NCBI RefSeq assembly: GCF_017355935.1
Contig: NZ_JAFIQT010000009.1
Span: forward strand, 62,001-126,000
Source: Telluribacter humicola
GTDB taxonomy: Bacteria; Bacteroidota; Bacteroidia; Cytophagales; Spirosomataceae
DNA: 64,000 nucleotides
Direction of reading: 5' to 3'
In this document: positions 17,358-26,101 of the stretch, in pieces
How the letters are laid out: every line of letters starts with the position of its first letter
How positions within the stretch are numbered: the first letter of the stretch is position 1
Program-made: the position numbers and the translations under genes
Notes under the pieces: generated by a model
Databases searched by the model: none
What the model was told of the DNA's origin: nothing
The model's input: only the letters and a program-made list of their open reading frames with translations

Positions 17358-18710
17358 TTATACAGTAGGTTCCCATCCACGCTGATACTCCCTTTTCCAG
17401 AGCTTCATGGCCTCCGGATTATTCTTGATGTGTCCGTTGGTCGGATCAGTATGCAGGGTACTGCCTGAGCGAAGGGCTATATTGCCCAACTGGCAGAGGA
17501 GTGTACTCTGGTGCCCGCCCACAATGTCGGAGGTTTGGGGGGTACCTTTGCGGATGCCGTCAAAGAAGTTCTGGATATGAATGGCATCCAGCTTCTGCGA
17601 GGGATTCATGCGGTCGCGGGCATCAATGGCTATGTCATTCTTGACGTCCTTCACCAGCTTATTGTTCAGGTCGTATACCTTGTAGGAGTTACCGCCTTCT
17701 ATATATACAGATCCGGTGTCGCCGTAGAAAATCACGCCTACGCTGCCGTCTTCGATGTGCTTGCCGTTACAGCTGCGGCCTTCCCAGGTCATGCTGGTTT
17801 TATTGGCAAAATCCATCGTAATGACCTGTGTGTCAGGCGTTTGCCAATCGTCCTGGTAGCGGTAGCGGCCCCCGGCGGAGGTAACGAGGGTTGGGTACTC
17901 CACACCCAGGCCCCAGCGCATGAGGTCCACCATATGGGTACCGTTGTTGAGGGCTTCGCCGGTGCCCCAGTTCCAGAACCAGTGCCAGTTATAGTGAAGA
18001 ATATTGTCCCGGTAGGCCTGGCGTGGTGCCGGTCCCTGCCACAGTTCATAGTTCAGCCAGGAGGGTACGGCTACTTCTTTGCCAATACCGATGGAAGGGC
18101 GGTTGTTGGTATACCAGCCCTTGGCAAAGTAAGGACGACCGATGATGCCGTTTTGTACTTCGGCAATGGCCTCGGCTACTTTGGGCCACGAGCGGCGCTG
18201 GTTGCCCATCTGGATCACGTTTTTGTACTTCTTCGCTGCCGCTACCAATAGCTCCCCTTCGTGGGGATTGTGGCTGCAGGGCTTTTCGAGGTATACGTGC
18301 TTGCCCGCTTTGGAGGCCAGGATAGCCGCCGGAGCATGCCAGTGGTCAGGCGCCGCCACCACCAGGGCATCCATGTTTTTATCTTCCAGCGTTTTCCGGA
18401 AGTCCGGCTGGGCCTTGGGCCGGGAGCCCTGAATCTTATCAACCGCATCGATACACTTATCGGCGGCCCGGGAGTCTACATCTGAAATATACACTACCTC
18501 ACAGTTGGGCTGTAGGGCATAATTGCTGGCTAGGGCAAAGCCGCGGCTGTTGACACCCATTACCGCGACTTTGACGCGCTCATTGGCACCGAGTATGCTG
18601 GCGTAGCTCCTGGCGCTAAAACCGGGCAGAGCGCCACCTACGGATAGGGCAGCAGCTCCGGTTACCGTCTTTTTAATAAACTCCCGGCGCGATTCATTAA
18701 CTTTTTTCAT
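17358..18710 (-). CDS. Tat-exported Gfo/Idh/MocA oxidoreductase
   Basis: 450 aa. A twin-arginine signal (SRREFIKKTVTGAAALSVGG) is followed by a Rossmann domain (VKVAVMGVNSRGFALA, then VVYISDVD) with the canonical segment YLEKPCSHN, and the C-terminal substrate domain (WHWFWNWGTGEALNNGTHMVDLMRW). This large exported subfamily is abundant in Bacteroidota; some members act on carbohydrates in the periplasm by a bound-NAD mechanism. The permease gene follows after 9 bp, so it is in the cluster. Substrate unknown. Confidence 0.9.
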   Translation of the reverse strand: MKKVNESRREFIKKTVTGAAALSVGGALPGFSARSYASILGANERVKVAVMGVNSRGFALASNYALQPNCEVVYISDVDSRAADKCIDAVDKIQGSRPKAQPDFRKTLEDKNMDALVVAAPDHWHAPAAILASKAGKHVYLEKPCSHNPHEGELLVAAAKKYKNVIQMGNQRRSWPKVAEAIAEVQNGIIGRPYFAKGWYTNNRPSIGIGKEVAVPSWLNYELWQGPAPRQAYRDNILHYNWHWFWNWGTGEALNNGTHMVDLMRWGLGVEYPTLVTSAGGRYRYQDDWQTPDTQVITMDFANKTSMTWEGRSCNGKHIEDGSVGVIFYGDTGSVYIEGGNSYKVYDLNNKLVKDVKNDIAIDARDRMNPSQKLDAIHIQNFFDGIRKGTPQTSDIVGGHQSTLLCQLGNIALRSGSTLHTDPTNGHIKNNPEAMKLWKREYQRGWEPTV

Positions 18711-18824
18711 AAAAGAGTAAAAAGGAAAGGGTTAGGAACTAGGTATATGGTATGTAAGGGTTAGGAATAAGTCTTTAGCAAGAATATTATACTGTATATA
18801 AGGTTATTAGATCAGGCCGGACTA

Positions 18825-19829
18825 CTACGATTTACGGGCTCTGGTCATCACACTTTCCAGACTTACGGTAGCTCCATTCTGACGCTTGCTTTCGTCGGCG
18901 GCTTCCATGAACGCGAATATCTCTATGGTCTCTTCGGGCGTTACAGGTACCACGCCTGTCTCAAAGTACTTCACGATGTCCAGGAGTAAGGGCTGGTAGC
19001 CGTTGTAAGGACCCAGGGTTACGTTGCCTTTGGTGGTATAGACAGTGCCGCCGTAGTCGTGCTTGCCGGTGCGGGTACCTCTGAAGGTACCTACGCGGCC
19101 GTCGTTCCAGATACCTACCACTATGTCGGTGTCGGGCGTGTGGATCCGTCGTAGCTCCTTACAGCCGGTGCCCATGACGGTGTAGAGCGCTTCCACCCCG
19201 TGTACTCCGTACCAGAACAGGTCGGGGTGGGTCTTCTCCAATACGGCCGGGCTGAATGTATCGGCACCTACTACCTCGCTCTTATTTACATTCTCCACCC
19301 CTTTGATGTACCGGAGTGACGAAGCTGAGAACACGGGTACTTTATATTTTTTAGAAGCTTCGTAGATAGCCACCGCATCGGACAGGGAAGCCGCTACCGG
19401 CTTGTCAATGAACATACGCTTGCCTGCCTTCAATACCGGCAGAGCCTGCTCAAGGTGCAGTCGGCCATCGTTGGTTTCCAGCAGCACTACATCTACCTTA
19501 TCCAGCAGCTCTTTGACAGAACCCACTATTTCCACGCCGAGCTTCTTAATATCTTCGGTATAACCAGGTATACGCTTTACGCTGGACTCAATATCCTTGC
19601 TTCCCTGCGGATAGGCCGCTACTACCTTATAGCCTGCCAACTCCGGTCCGGCTTCGGGAGCGTTGAGCAGCTTGGTAAAGGCCATGCTGTGGGAGGTATC
19701 CAGGCCTATGATCCCCACTCGTTTGCCCTGAGCTATACCGGAAGCGTTGAGCCGGCCGGATAGACCCAGGCTGAGGCCGGTCAGGGCGGTAGCCTGTAAA
19801 AATTTTCTTCTGTTCAAAGAGGTTGACAT
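18825..19829 (-). CDS. Tat-exported Gfo/Idh/MocA oxidoreductase, first cluster gene
   Basis: The start is placed at the ATG at 19829, which begins MSTSLNRRKFLQATALTG and puts the Tat signal at the terminus; ten extra codons upstream are open but unlikely. The Rossmann part is VGIIGLDTSHSMAFTKLL, and the EKP-like segment is MFIDKPVAAS. The C-terminal part contains DLFWYGVHGVEALY with a conserved-looking His. At about 334 aa it is shorter than the two other oxidoreductases in the cluster. It lies directly downstream of the lacI-type gene and 52 bp downstream of an 18-bp palindrome. Function beyond the family is unknown. Confidence 0.88.
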   Translation of the reverse strand: MSTSLNRRKFLQATALTGLSLGLSGRLNASGIAQGKRVGIIGLDTSHSMAFTKLLNAPEAGPELAGYKVVAAYPQGSKDIESSVKRIPGYTEDIKKLGVEIVGSVKELLDKVDVVLLETNDGRLHLEQALPVLKAGKRMFIDKPVAASLSDAVAIYEASKKYKVPVFSASSLRYIKGVENVNKSEVVGADTFSPAVLEKTHPDLFWYGVHGVEALYTVMGTGCKELRRIHTPDTDIVVGIWNDGRVGTFRGTRTGKHDYGGTVYTTKGNVTLGPYNGYQPLLLDIVKYFETGVVPVTPEETIEIFAFMEAADESKRQNGATVSLESVMTRARKS

Positions 19830-19880
19830 ATGATTAAAAAGCGGGTTTAGGAATAGCAATGTCTACTTGATATATTCAGC

Positions 19881-19898
19881 TTCGGGTACGTACCCGAA
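19881..19898. promoter_or_regulatory. Perfect 18-bp palindrome, candidate LacI-family operator
   Basis: TTCGGGTACGTACCCGAA is a perfect palindrome with a central CG, the layout typical of LacI-family operators. It lies between the lacI-type gene (ends 19985) and the first oxidoreductase gene (starts 19829), where a repressor would control the amino-sugar cluster. Binding is inferred from position and symmetry. Confidence 0.65.
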
Positions 19899-19984
19899 AA
19901 TTCGTAAATTTTTTTGTATATCCCTAATCATGACCTGATTTTATTTACAATCTATCTATGATTAACCCAAAAGTGGTTTGTAGG

Positions 19985-21046
19985 CTAGTTGCGGTAGTAC
20001 TCGTAGTTGCCCCGGGTCACGATATCAATGGGCATGAAATATTCCTTTTCTACGGACGCCGAAAACACCAGCGTCTGGTACAGTGCCATCACACCCCGGT
20101 ACCCCTGCTCTTCGGGCTTATGACAGATCAGGAAGTCGATAGTACCTTTTTTGAGGTACTCGATGTTGTCGGGCAGGTAATCGTAGCCGATTAGCAGTGT
20201 ATCATGCAGGCTCTGGCTTTCCAGAAAACGGGCGACGGAAGATACGCGGGAGTTGGTAACAAATAGTGCATCCACGTCGGGGTGCTGTTGCAGAGCTTTG
20301 GACAATTCCTCCCGTACCGATGCGTATCCCGTCTGTCTGATGTCAATCCGGACAATAGCATTAGAATCTCCCCTTTCCTGAAAAAAACTTCGGAAGCCTT
20401 CTTCGATCTGTGGGTAGTTGAAGTTATCCACCTCCTTCGAAATATTCACAATGAGCAGCTTGTGACTGTTGCCTTTGAGTCCGTAGGTCAGTAGTTGGGC
20501 ACCCAGGTACCCGCTCTGAAACAGGTGAGGGCCTATGTACGACAGATTATTCTGGTGGGGAATGGTAGAGTCAATAAATACGTAGGGGATAGATTTCTGA
20601 TTACAGGATTTGATAAACTCCGTGCATTCCTCTACAAAAGAAGGAGAAAGAAGTACTCCATTGACCTTTTTATCCAGAATAGCGCGCGCCTGCTTCCTGA
20701 ATGACTCTTTATCATTCAGATCAAAAAAATACGTATCGATATGGACACCGTACTGCTTTATTTCGCTTTCGGCCCGGCGAATTCCCCGCAGCGGGGCCTG
20801 CCAGAACTGGGTCTCGTCCGAAGCGCTGGGAATCAGGATAGCCAGGTGGATGGTCTTCTTTGAAGCCAGTCGGCTGGCCAGTATATTGGGCTGGTAGTCC
20901 AGTTCCTGAATGATCGCATTGATCTTGTTCCGGGTTTTGACTGAAACGCCGGTCCGGTTATGGATGACTCTATCTACTGTGGCAATGGAAACGTTGGCTC
21001 TGCGGGCAATTTCTTTGACGCCGATTATCTCTTTGTCCTGATTCAT
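19985..21046 (-). CDS. LacI-family transcriptional regulator
   Basis: 353 aa. The N-terminal helix-turn-helix reads IGVKEIARRANVSIATVDRVIHNRTGVS, followed by the hinge helix region (YQPNILASRLASKK). A periplasmic-binding-protein-like effector domain runs from about 65 to the end (LAILIPSASDETQFW, VNGVLLSPSF, VDALFVTNSRVSSVARFL). The recognition helix has VDRVIHN where LacI/PurR have VSRVLNN. It is upstream of and codirectional with the amino-sugar cluster; the effector is probably a sugar or sugar phosphate from that pathway. Its own upstream region holds TACCTTTA, a near-match to the -7 element, about 48 bp before the start. Confidence 0.93.
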   Translation of the reverse strand: MNQDKEIIGVKEIARRANVSIATVDRVIHNRTGVSVKTRNKINAIIQELDYQPNILASRLASKKTIHLAILIPSASDETQFWQAPLRGIRRAESEIKQYGVHIDTYFFDLNDKESFRKQARAILDKKVNGVLLSPSFVEECTEFIKSCNQKSIPYVFIDSTIPHQNNLSYIGPHLFQSGYLGAQLLTYGLKGNSHKLLIVNISKEVDNFNYPQIEEGFRSFFQERGDSNAIVRIDIRQTGYASVREELSKALQQHPDVDALFVTNSRVSSVARFLESQSLHDTLLIGYDYLPDNIEYLKKGTIDFLICHKPEEQGYRGVMALYQTLVFSASVEKEYFMPIDIVTRGNYEYYRN

Positions 21047-21176
21047 AAATAGAAAGTTAGAGCGGTCCTAGTTGAGGGTTTGGATAGATTAAAGGTATAA
21101 ACTTCCGATTTATATTCTATAAAAAACCATTTTTCACCCGAATCAGGCTAGATCGGTAGTATGTGCTATGTCAACA

Positions 21177-21209
21177 AAAAAGACTCCCGACAGCGTCGAG
21201 AGTCTTTTT
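21177..21209 (-). terminator. Intrinsic terminator after beta-barrel receptor gene
   Basis: AAAAAGACTC (21177-21186) pairs with GAGTCTTTTT (21200-21209), and CGAC (21188-21191) with GTCG (21195-21198) around a 3-nt loop. Read on the minus strand it follows the receptor stop by about 30 bp and ends in a run of T. Confidence 0.85.
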
Positions 21210-21240
21210 ATATACTTTTCTCACATATATTCTACTCATG

Positions 21241-23820
21241 CTACTGACGCGGACGTCCGCCGCCGGGAGCAGGGCTGGCCTGCTGTTGTGGCTGGCCTCC
21301 ACCATCTCCGTCACCACCGCTCTTAACGTCATCGTTATTTACAGATTTGCGGTTACGACGGCTTGGCGCGTCAAAGCTCATTTTGCCTAACTTATACGAA
21401 AAGGTCAGGCGAACACCCCGATTGTACATCAGGTTGGTGTTGTACTGGGTAAAGGTAGGAGTAGCCAGTTCGGTTTTGGTTTTGAAAGCATCAGCCAGGA
21501 AGTTTTCAAAGGCTAAGCCAAGGCTACCTTTTTTGTCAGCAAAGTCTTTCTTGAAGCCCAGGTTATAGAAGGCAAAGCCAGTCTGATACCCCTGGAGCTG
21601 TACGTCGCGGCCCCGGATAAAGCCAAAGCCCTGAATACCCCATCCTTTGGGCAGTGTTAGGTTCGTAAAGAAACGACCGGTCATGACCAGGCCTTCGTTT
21701 TGGGCAAACAGGGTAGGATCAGGGTTATTGTTTGACAGGAACACATAGTAAGCATCCACTCCACCACCTAGCTGCCACTTCGAGAAGAGCGTCATGTTAC
21801 CAAACACGTTGGTACCATAGGTCTGCTTGTGGCCGATGTTGCCATAGGTAGTCGTAATGACTCCACGCTCATCAGTAGTACGGATGCTCTCGATGGAGTT
21901 GTCGGTGTTACGGGCGTATACTGAGAAGTTGATGAATACCGACTTCTTGAACCAGCTGGTACCGGCCTCCAGCTGATCGGTCAGCTCGGGTGACAGGTTG
22001 GGATTACCCACAGTAATGTTCTGAGGGTTGGCTGCATTTATGTTAGGGTTTAGGAATTGAATACCGGGGCGCTGCAGGCGGCGGTTGTAGGCCAGTTTGA
22101 TGGTCTTGCCACCTTTCAGCGTTTTGGATACGTTAAGACTAGGTACCAGGTTACCGTAGCTTGGGATGTTCAACGTGGCTTCTCCCTGATTGGCGTCGAT
22201 GGTTGTATACTCGTAGCGTGTACCTACTTTGAACGAGTACTTGTTCTTGGTATTGAGGGTGTACGAGAAGTACGAAGCGGCTACATTCTGATCATAGTTC
22301 AGTTCGCTGGACGGACGTGGCATACTTCCAGGAATATTACTGTAGTAGGAAAAGTCGCTCAGTACCTGGCGCAGAATAGCCTTTCCACCTATTTCGAACA
22401 TCTGATTCTTCTTGATAGGCGTCTGGTAGTCTACCTGTACGGTACTTTCCTGATTGTAGCTGCTGTTACGGTTGCCTTCCTGACCAAGTAGTTCTTTCAA
22501 CGTATTGTTGTCAGAGAAAATATCTGCGTCGAAGTTGTTGGTGCGGTTGTTCCGGCTGAACTGCGTCAGTACACTTACTTCCTGCTGTGGTTTCTTAAGG
22601 GTTTTGGTATAGTCAACATTTACGTCTACGGTCCCGGACAGGTCTTTTACATCCACATCACGGTATGAAGTAGAGGTAACGGGAATCACACCCAGAGATC
22701 TGAACGTAGAAATATTCTGGCTTGAAATCTGGTTACGGGTACCGTAGCGGATACTGGCGGTCAGGAAGGAGGTCTTGCTGATGTCGTAGTCCCAGCCCAG
22801 TTGGTATGATCCAAACATACCGCCGTTACGTGAGTCGGTCGTTTGACGAATTGAGAAAGGATTCAGAGGACTAAGACCTATCTGAAGGTTTTCTGACTCG
22901 CCTTTTACGTTATAGTTGGCCCGGCCAAAACCACTCAGGTTAAAGCCCATCTTGCCGGCGCGGTAGCTACCCCGCAGACCCAGCATGGCACCGCGGTTAC
23001 CGGCTCCACCGTTTATATCCAGCGTTGCTCCCTGTAAGGTATTTTTCTTGGTAATGATATTGATGATACCGGCGGTACCTTCGGCATCGTAGCGGGCCGA
23101 GGGAGAAGTAATTACTTCTACCGACTTGATCATGTCAGCCGGGATCTGCTTCAGGGCATCCCCGACGCTGCTGGCTATGATGGTAGAAGGTTTGTTGTTG
23201 ATCAGTACCCGTACGTTGGAGCTACCACGGAGTGATACATTACCGTCCAGATCCACGGAGAGCATAGGTACCTTACGCATTACGTCGGCGGCATCACCAC
23301 CCTTGCTGGTTACGTCCTTTTCGGCGTTGTACACCAGTCTGTCTACCTTCTCTTCGATCATAGCGGCCTGACCTACTACCTCTACCTCTTTCAGCTGAAC
23401 GATATCGGGAGTAAGTACTACATTGCCCAATTCTATATCGGTACGGCGATCAATGGATATATTCTTAACCTCTTTTCCTTTATAACCTATAAAAGAGATT
23501 AATAGCTTGTAGCTGCCGGGAGCTATTTTGTTAAGTGTAAATTTACCTTTATCGTCAGTAGTAGTACCGTCAATAGGCTTATTAGTTTTAGTGTCAATGA
23601 GTGATATTGCTGCAAATTCAACAGGCTGGTTTGAAACGGAGTCTACCAGTACACCGGTAATTTTACCGTTGCCGCGTGGAGAATTGTCGTCGGCTGTTCC
23701 GGGAATAGTAGTAGTGGGTTGTTGCTGGGGGCGATTGCCGGGAAAGGACGGAGCTTCCTGCGCGTACGCAGAAAAGGCCAGACCGGTCGACAGCATCAAA
23801 GAAAAGCAAAGCTTATTCAT
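21241..23820 (-). CDS. TonB-dependent receptor-like outer-membrane beta-barrel protein (OMP_b-brl_3 type)
   Basis: 859 aa: signal peptide, a Pro/Gln-rich stretch, a carboxypeptidase-D-like regulatory domain (about 50-140; GVLVDSVSNQPVEFAAISLID, GKFTLNKIAPGSYKLLISFIGYKG), a plug (about 150-260; MIKSVEVITSPSARYDAEGTAGIINIITKK) and a large barrel. No SusD partner is adjacent. The last barrel strand (GVRLTFSYKLGKMSF) is followed by about 45 residues rich in Gly, Gln, Pro and Arg, which is unusual because barrels normally end near an aromatic C-terminal residue. It is divergent from a LytS/LytTR pair, which may regulate it. Cargo unknown. Confidence 0.9.
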   Translation of the reverse strand: MNKLCFSLMLSTGLAFSAYAQEAPSFPGNRPQQQPTTTIPGTADDNSPRGNGKITGVLVDSVSNQPVEFAAISLIDTKTNKPIDGTTTDDKGKFTLNKIAPGSYKLLISFIGYKGKEVKNISIDRRTDIELGNVVLTPDIVQLKEVEVVGQAAMIEEKVDRLVYNAEKDVTSKGGDAADVMRKVPMLSVDLDGNVSLRGSSNVRVLINNKPSTIIASSVGDALKQIPADMIKSVEVITSPSARYDAEGTAGIINIITKKNTLQGATLDINGGAGNRGAMLGLRGSYRAGKMGFNLSGFGRANYNVKGESENLQIGLSPLNPFSIRQTTDSRNGGMFGSYQLGWDYDISKTSFLTASIRYGTRNQISSQNISTFRSLGVIPVTSTSYRDVDVKDLSGTVDVNVDYTKTLKKPQQEVSVLTQFSRNNRTNNFDADIFSDNNTLKELLGQEGNRNSSYNQESTVQVDYQTPIKKNQMFEIGGKAILRQVLSDFSYYSNIPGSMPRPSSELNYDQNVAASYFSYTLNTKNKYSFKVGTRYEYTTIDANQGEATLNIPSYGNLVPSLNVSKTLKGGKTIKLAYNRRLQRPGIQFLNPNINAANPQNITVGNPNLSPELTDQLEAGTSWFKKSVFINFSVYARNTDNSIESIRTTDERGVITTTYGNIGHKQTYGTNVFGNMTLFSKWQLGGGVDAYYVFLSNNNPDPTLFAQNEGLVMTGRFFTNLTLPKGWGIQGFGFIRGRDVQLQGYQTGFAFYNLGFKKDFADKKGSLGLAFENFLADAFKTKTELATPTFTQYNTNLMYNRGVRLTFSYKLGKMSFDAPSRRNRKSVNNDDVKSGGDGDGGGQPQQQASPAPGGGRPRQ

Positions 23821-24002
23821 GGCTTAAACTATTATGATTTGTGAGAATTAGTTAAGCAAAACAACAATCGGATCGCTTATAAAAAAAATACAATAGATAG
23901 GCTGTAATAATAAGACGACCAATGGCCCTATTTGGCCGACAGATGCGTAATTAGTGTCTGATGTACCGAAAAGATCCAATTGGTAGACTTTTATGACTTA
24001 TT

Positions 24003-24031
24003 AATCGACATTCTATCTATACTGGTCGATT
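24003..24031. promoter_or_regulatory. Inverted repeat between receptor and LytS genes
   Basis: AATCGAC (24003-24009) and GTCGATT (24025-24031) form a perfect 7-bp inverted repeat with 15-nt spacing in the 291-bp divergent gap. The palindrome CCAATTGG (about 23977-23984) lies just to its left. Either could be a regulator site; no classical LytTR direct-repeat pair was recognised. Confidence 0.3.
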
Positions 24032-24111
24032 GGAGTAGTTGCTGTGAAAAGTCCTACGTAAGATTGTGTATATTATTCATGTTAATTAGACATTAACTAA
24101 CACCCTAATAC

Positions 24112-25182
24112 ATGGCGTCCTTCTCGCTTTTTCGTAACTTCTCAGTACTGATCCATATTCTGGTATGGGGAGTACTGGGGCTATCACTGCTTCTTTTTCA
24201 GCCACTTACCTGGCGGGTAGAGTTACCGGACGAGTTCTGGTTTAAGCAGGGCGTCCTCTTCCTGCTACTGGTTACGGCGTTTTATCTCAACGCCCTTCTG
24301 TGGGTACCCAAGCTGCTGTTCCGTAATAAGTACACCTTATTTATAGCCCTTAATATTGCTACAGTATTTCTGGTAGCTTATGTGATTCAGCGATTTGAAG
24401 TATGGATCAATCTGCGTGAGTTGCTGGAGAAGGCGTATCAGGTACGTAAGGCCAGCGGCGTCGTCAGAAGTGAGAAGTGGATAGATTTCTTTTCGTTGAT
24501 CCTGACCCTGATGGTACTGGGTATCAGTACCAGTGTCACGGCCGTGCAGAACTGGCACCGGGATAAGCAGCTCCGCCAGAGCCTGGAACGGGATAAGGTT
24601 AAATCAGAGCTGTCGTTCCTGAAGGCTCAGATCAACCCACACTTTTTCTTTAACACCCTCAATAACATCTATGCTCTGACCGTAGTCGATGGTGAGGCGG
24701 CCCGGGAGGCGTTGCATAAGCTCTCGCGTATGATGCGGTACGTGCTGTACGAAACCCAGCAAACGACCGTTATGCTGAGCCACGAAATAGCCTTTGTGCA
24801 GGACTACATCCAGCTGATGAAGCTTCGGCTTACCGATAAAGTATCTGTCCGGTTTGAGCAGCCGTCGCCGCTGAATGACGTACCTATTGCCCCGATGCTG
24901 CTGCTGCCCTTTATCGAAAATGCTTTTAAACACGGAGTGAGTGCGATAGAGCCTAGCTGTATTGTAATCAGCATCAAGCAGCAGGGAAGACAGCTGCACC
25001 TGGAAGTACAGAATACGATTTTTGCCGAAAAGAAGGTTGCCTTAGACGACAGTAACGGTATAGGGCTAGCTAATACCCGCCGCCGGCTGGACCTGCTCTA
25101 CTCGGACCGGTACAACCTTACCGTTAATGAAAATACCTCTGACAACAAATACGAGGTTGACCTGAAACTGGAAGTTGCATGA
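24112..25182 (+). CDS. LytS/YehU-type sensor histidine kinase
   Basis: 356 aa with four predicted transmembrane helices in the first 145 residues (VLIHILVWGVLGLSLLLF, GVLFLLLVTAFYLNALLW, TLFIALNIATVFLVAYVI, FFSLILTLMVLGISTSVT). A His_kinase domain follows with phosphoacceptor His177 in LKAQINPHFFFNTLNNIYAL. The HATPase region includes LLPFIENAFKHG and NGIGLANTRRRLDLLY. There is no separate sensory domain, as is usual for Bacteroidota LytS proteins. Its stop overlaps the start of the LytTR regulator gene by 4 bp, so the two are translationally coupled. Confidence 0.95.
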   Translation: MASFSLFRNFSVLIHILVWGVLGLSLLLFQPLTWRVELPDEFWFKQGVLFLLLVTAFYLNALLWVPKLLFRNKYTLFIALNIATVFLVAYVIQRFEVWINLRELLEKAYQVRKASGVVRSEKWIDFFSLILTLMVLGISTSVTAVQNWHRDKQLRQSLERDKVKSELSFLKAQINPHFFFNTLNNIYALTVVDGEAAREALHKLSRMMRYVLYETQQTTVMLSHEIAFVQDYIQLMKLRLTDKVSVRFEQPSPLNDVPIAPMLLLPFIENAFKHGVSAIEPSCIVISIKQQGRQLHLEVQNTIFAEKKVALDDSNGIGLANTRRRLDLLYSDRYNLTVNENTSDNKYEVDLKLEVA

Positions 25183-25922
25183 CTCTACGTTGTATAGCTG
25201 TGGATGACGAGCCACTGGCTCTGGGGCTGGTATGTGCCTTTATCGAGAAAACGCCCTTTCTTAAACTGGTGGGGCGGTACTCCAGCGCGGTCGAGGCTTT
25301 ACAGGGGCTGCATCAGCACGAGATCGATCTGATCTTCCTGGATATTCAGATGCCTGATCTGACGGGTATAGAACTGGCGCGGGTACTGGATAAATCAGGG
25401 GAGCGGGGGCCGCGTATCGTATTCACAACGGCTTATAATCATTTTGCGCTGGAAGGCTTCCGGGTCGATGCGCTGGACTACCTGCTCAAGCCGTTCAATT
25501 ATGAAGAGTTTCTGAGGGCGGCCAGTAAGGGGAAAGCTTATTTTGAACTACTACATCGTGCCCAGCCTGTAGCCGTAGCGCCACCAGTACCCGACATGCG
25601 GGAAGAGTACCTGTTTCTGAAAGTCGAATACCAACTGGTGCGGGTGGCGTTTGATGATATCCTGTACATTGAGGGACTCAAGGACTACGTAAAGGTACAC
25701 CTCAAGAGCGACAGCAAGCCTCTGCTGTCGCTGACCAGCCTTAAAGCTCTGGAAGAAAAACTGCCCGCCAGCCGCTTCATGCGGATACATCGCTCCTTTA
25801 TCGTAAATCTGGATCAAATCGGAGCCGTGACCCGCAATTCCATCCAGATCGGCGACTCTACCATCCCCGTCAGCGACCAGTACAAGGAAGTCTTCAACCA
25901 GTTTTTGAGCCGCTGGATCTGA
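25179..25922 (+). CDS. LytTR-family response regulator
   Basis: 247 aa. The receiver domain (1-120) has acidic pocket VDDEP, phosphoacceptor Asp55 in FLDIQMPD and Lys in LLKPF. The C-terminal LytTR DNA-binding domain (about 140-245) has DDILYIEGLKDYVKVHL and FMRIHRSFIVNLDQI. It partners the kinase whose gene overlaps its start. A GC hairpin (25939-25956, CCCGGAC/GTCCGGG) lies just after the stop but lacks a T-tract. The divergent beta-barrel gene is a plausible target. Confidence 0.95.
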   Translation: MTLRCIAVDDEPLALGLVCAFIEKTPFLKLVGRYSSAVEALQGLHQHEIDLIFLDIQMPDLTGIELARVLDKSGERGPRIVFTTAYNHFALEGFRVDALDYLLKPFNYEEFLRAASKGKAYFELLHRAQPVAVAPPVPDMREEYLFLKVEYQLVRVAFDDILYIEGLKDYVKVHLKSDSKPLLSLTSLKALEEKLPASRFMRIHRSFIVNLDQIGAVTRNSIQIGDSTIPVSDQYKEVFNQFLSRWI

Positions 25923-26101
25923 GAGCCTGCTCCTGACTCCCGGACTGGCGTCCGGGGCAACAGGATCGGCCGAACCTACGATCCTACCAGGACGGTTGTG
26001 TCTACGGTACTGCTGCCTAGGTCTACTGCATTCGGCGTGCACTACAGAATGGTTCGTGCCGCCAGCACTGCCCTACAAGATTGGCTGTGTCTACTGTACA
26101 C

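Noticed and set aside
17511-18251. 246-codon plus-strand frame opposite a Tat-exported oxidoreductase
   Set aside because: Shadow of a gene with a clear Rossmann fold and EKP motif.
25923-26101. Repeated TGTGTCTAC strings after the LytTR gene
   Set aside because: Only two or three short partial matches with no constant spacing; too weak for a repeat call.
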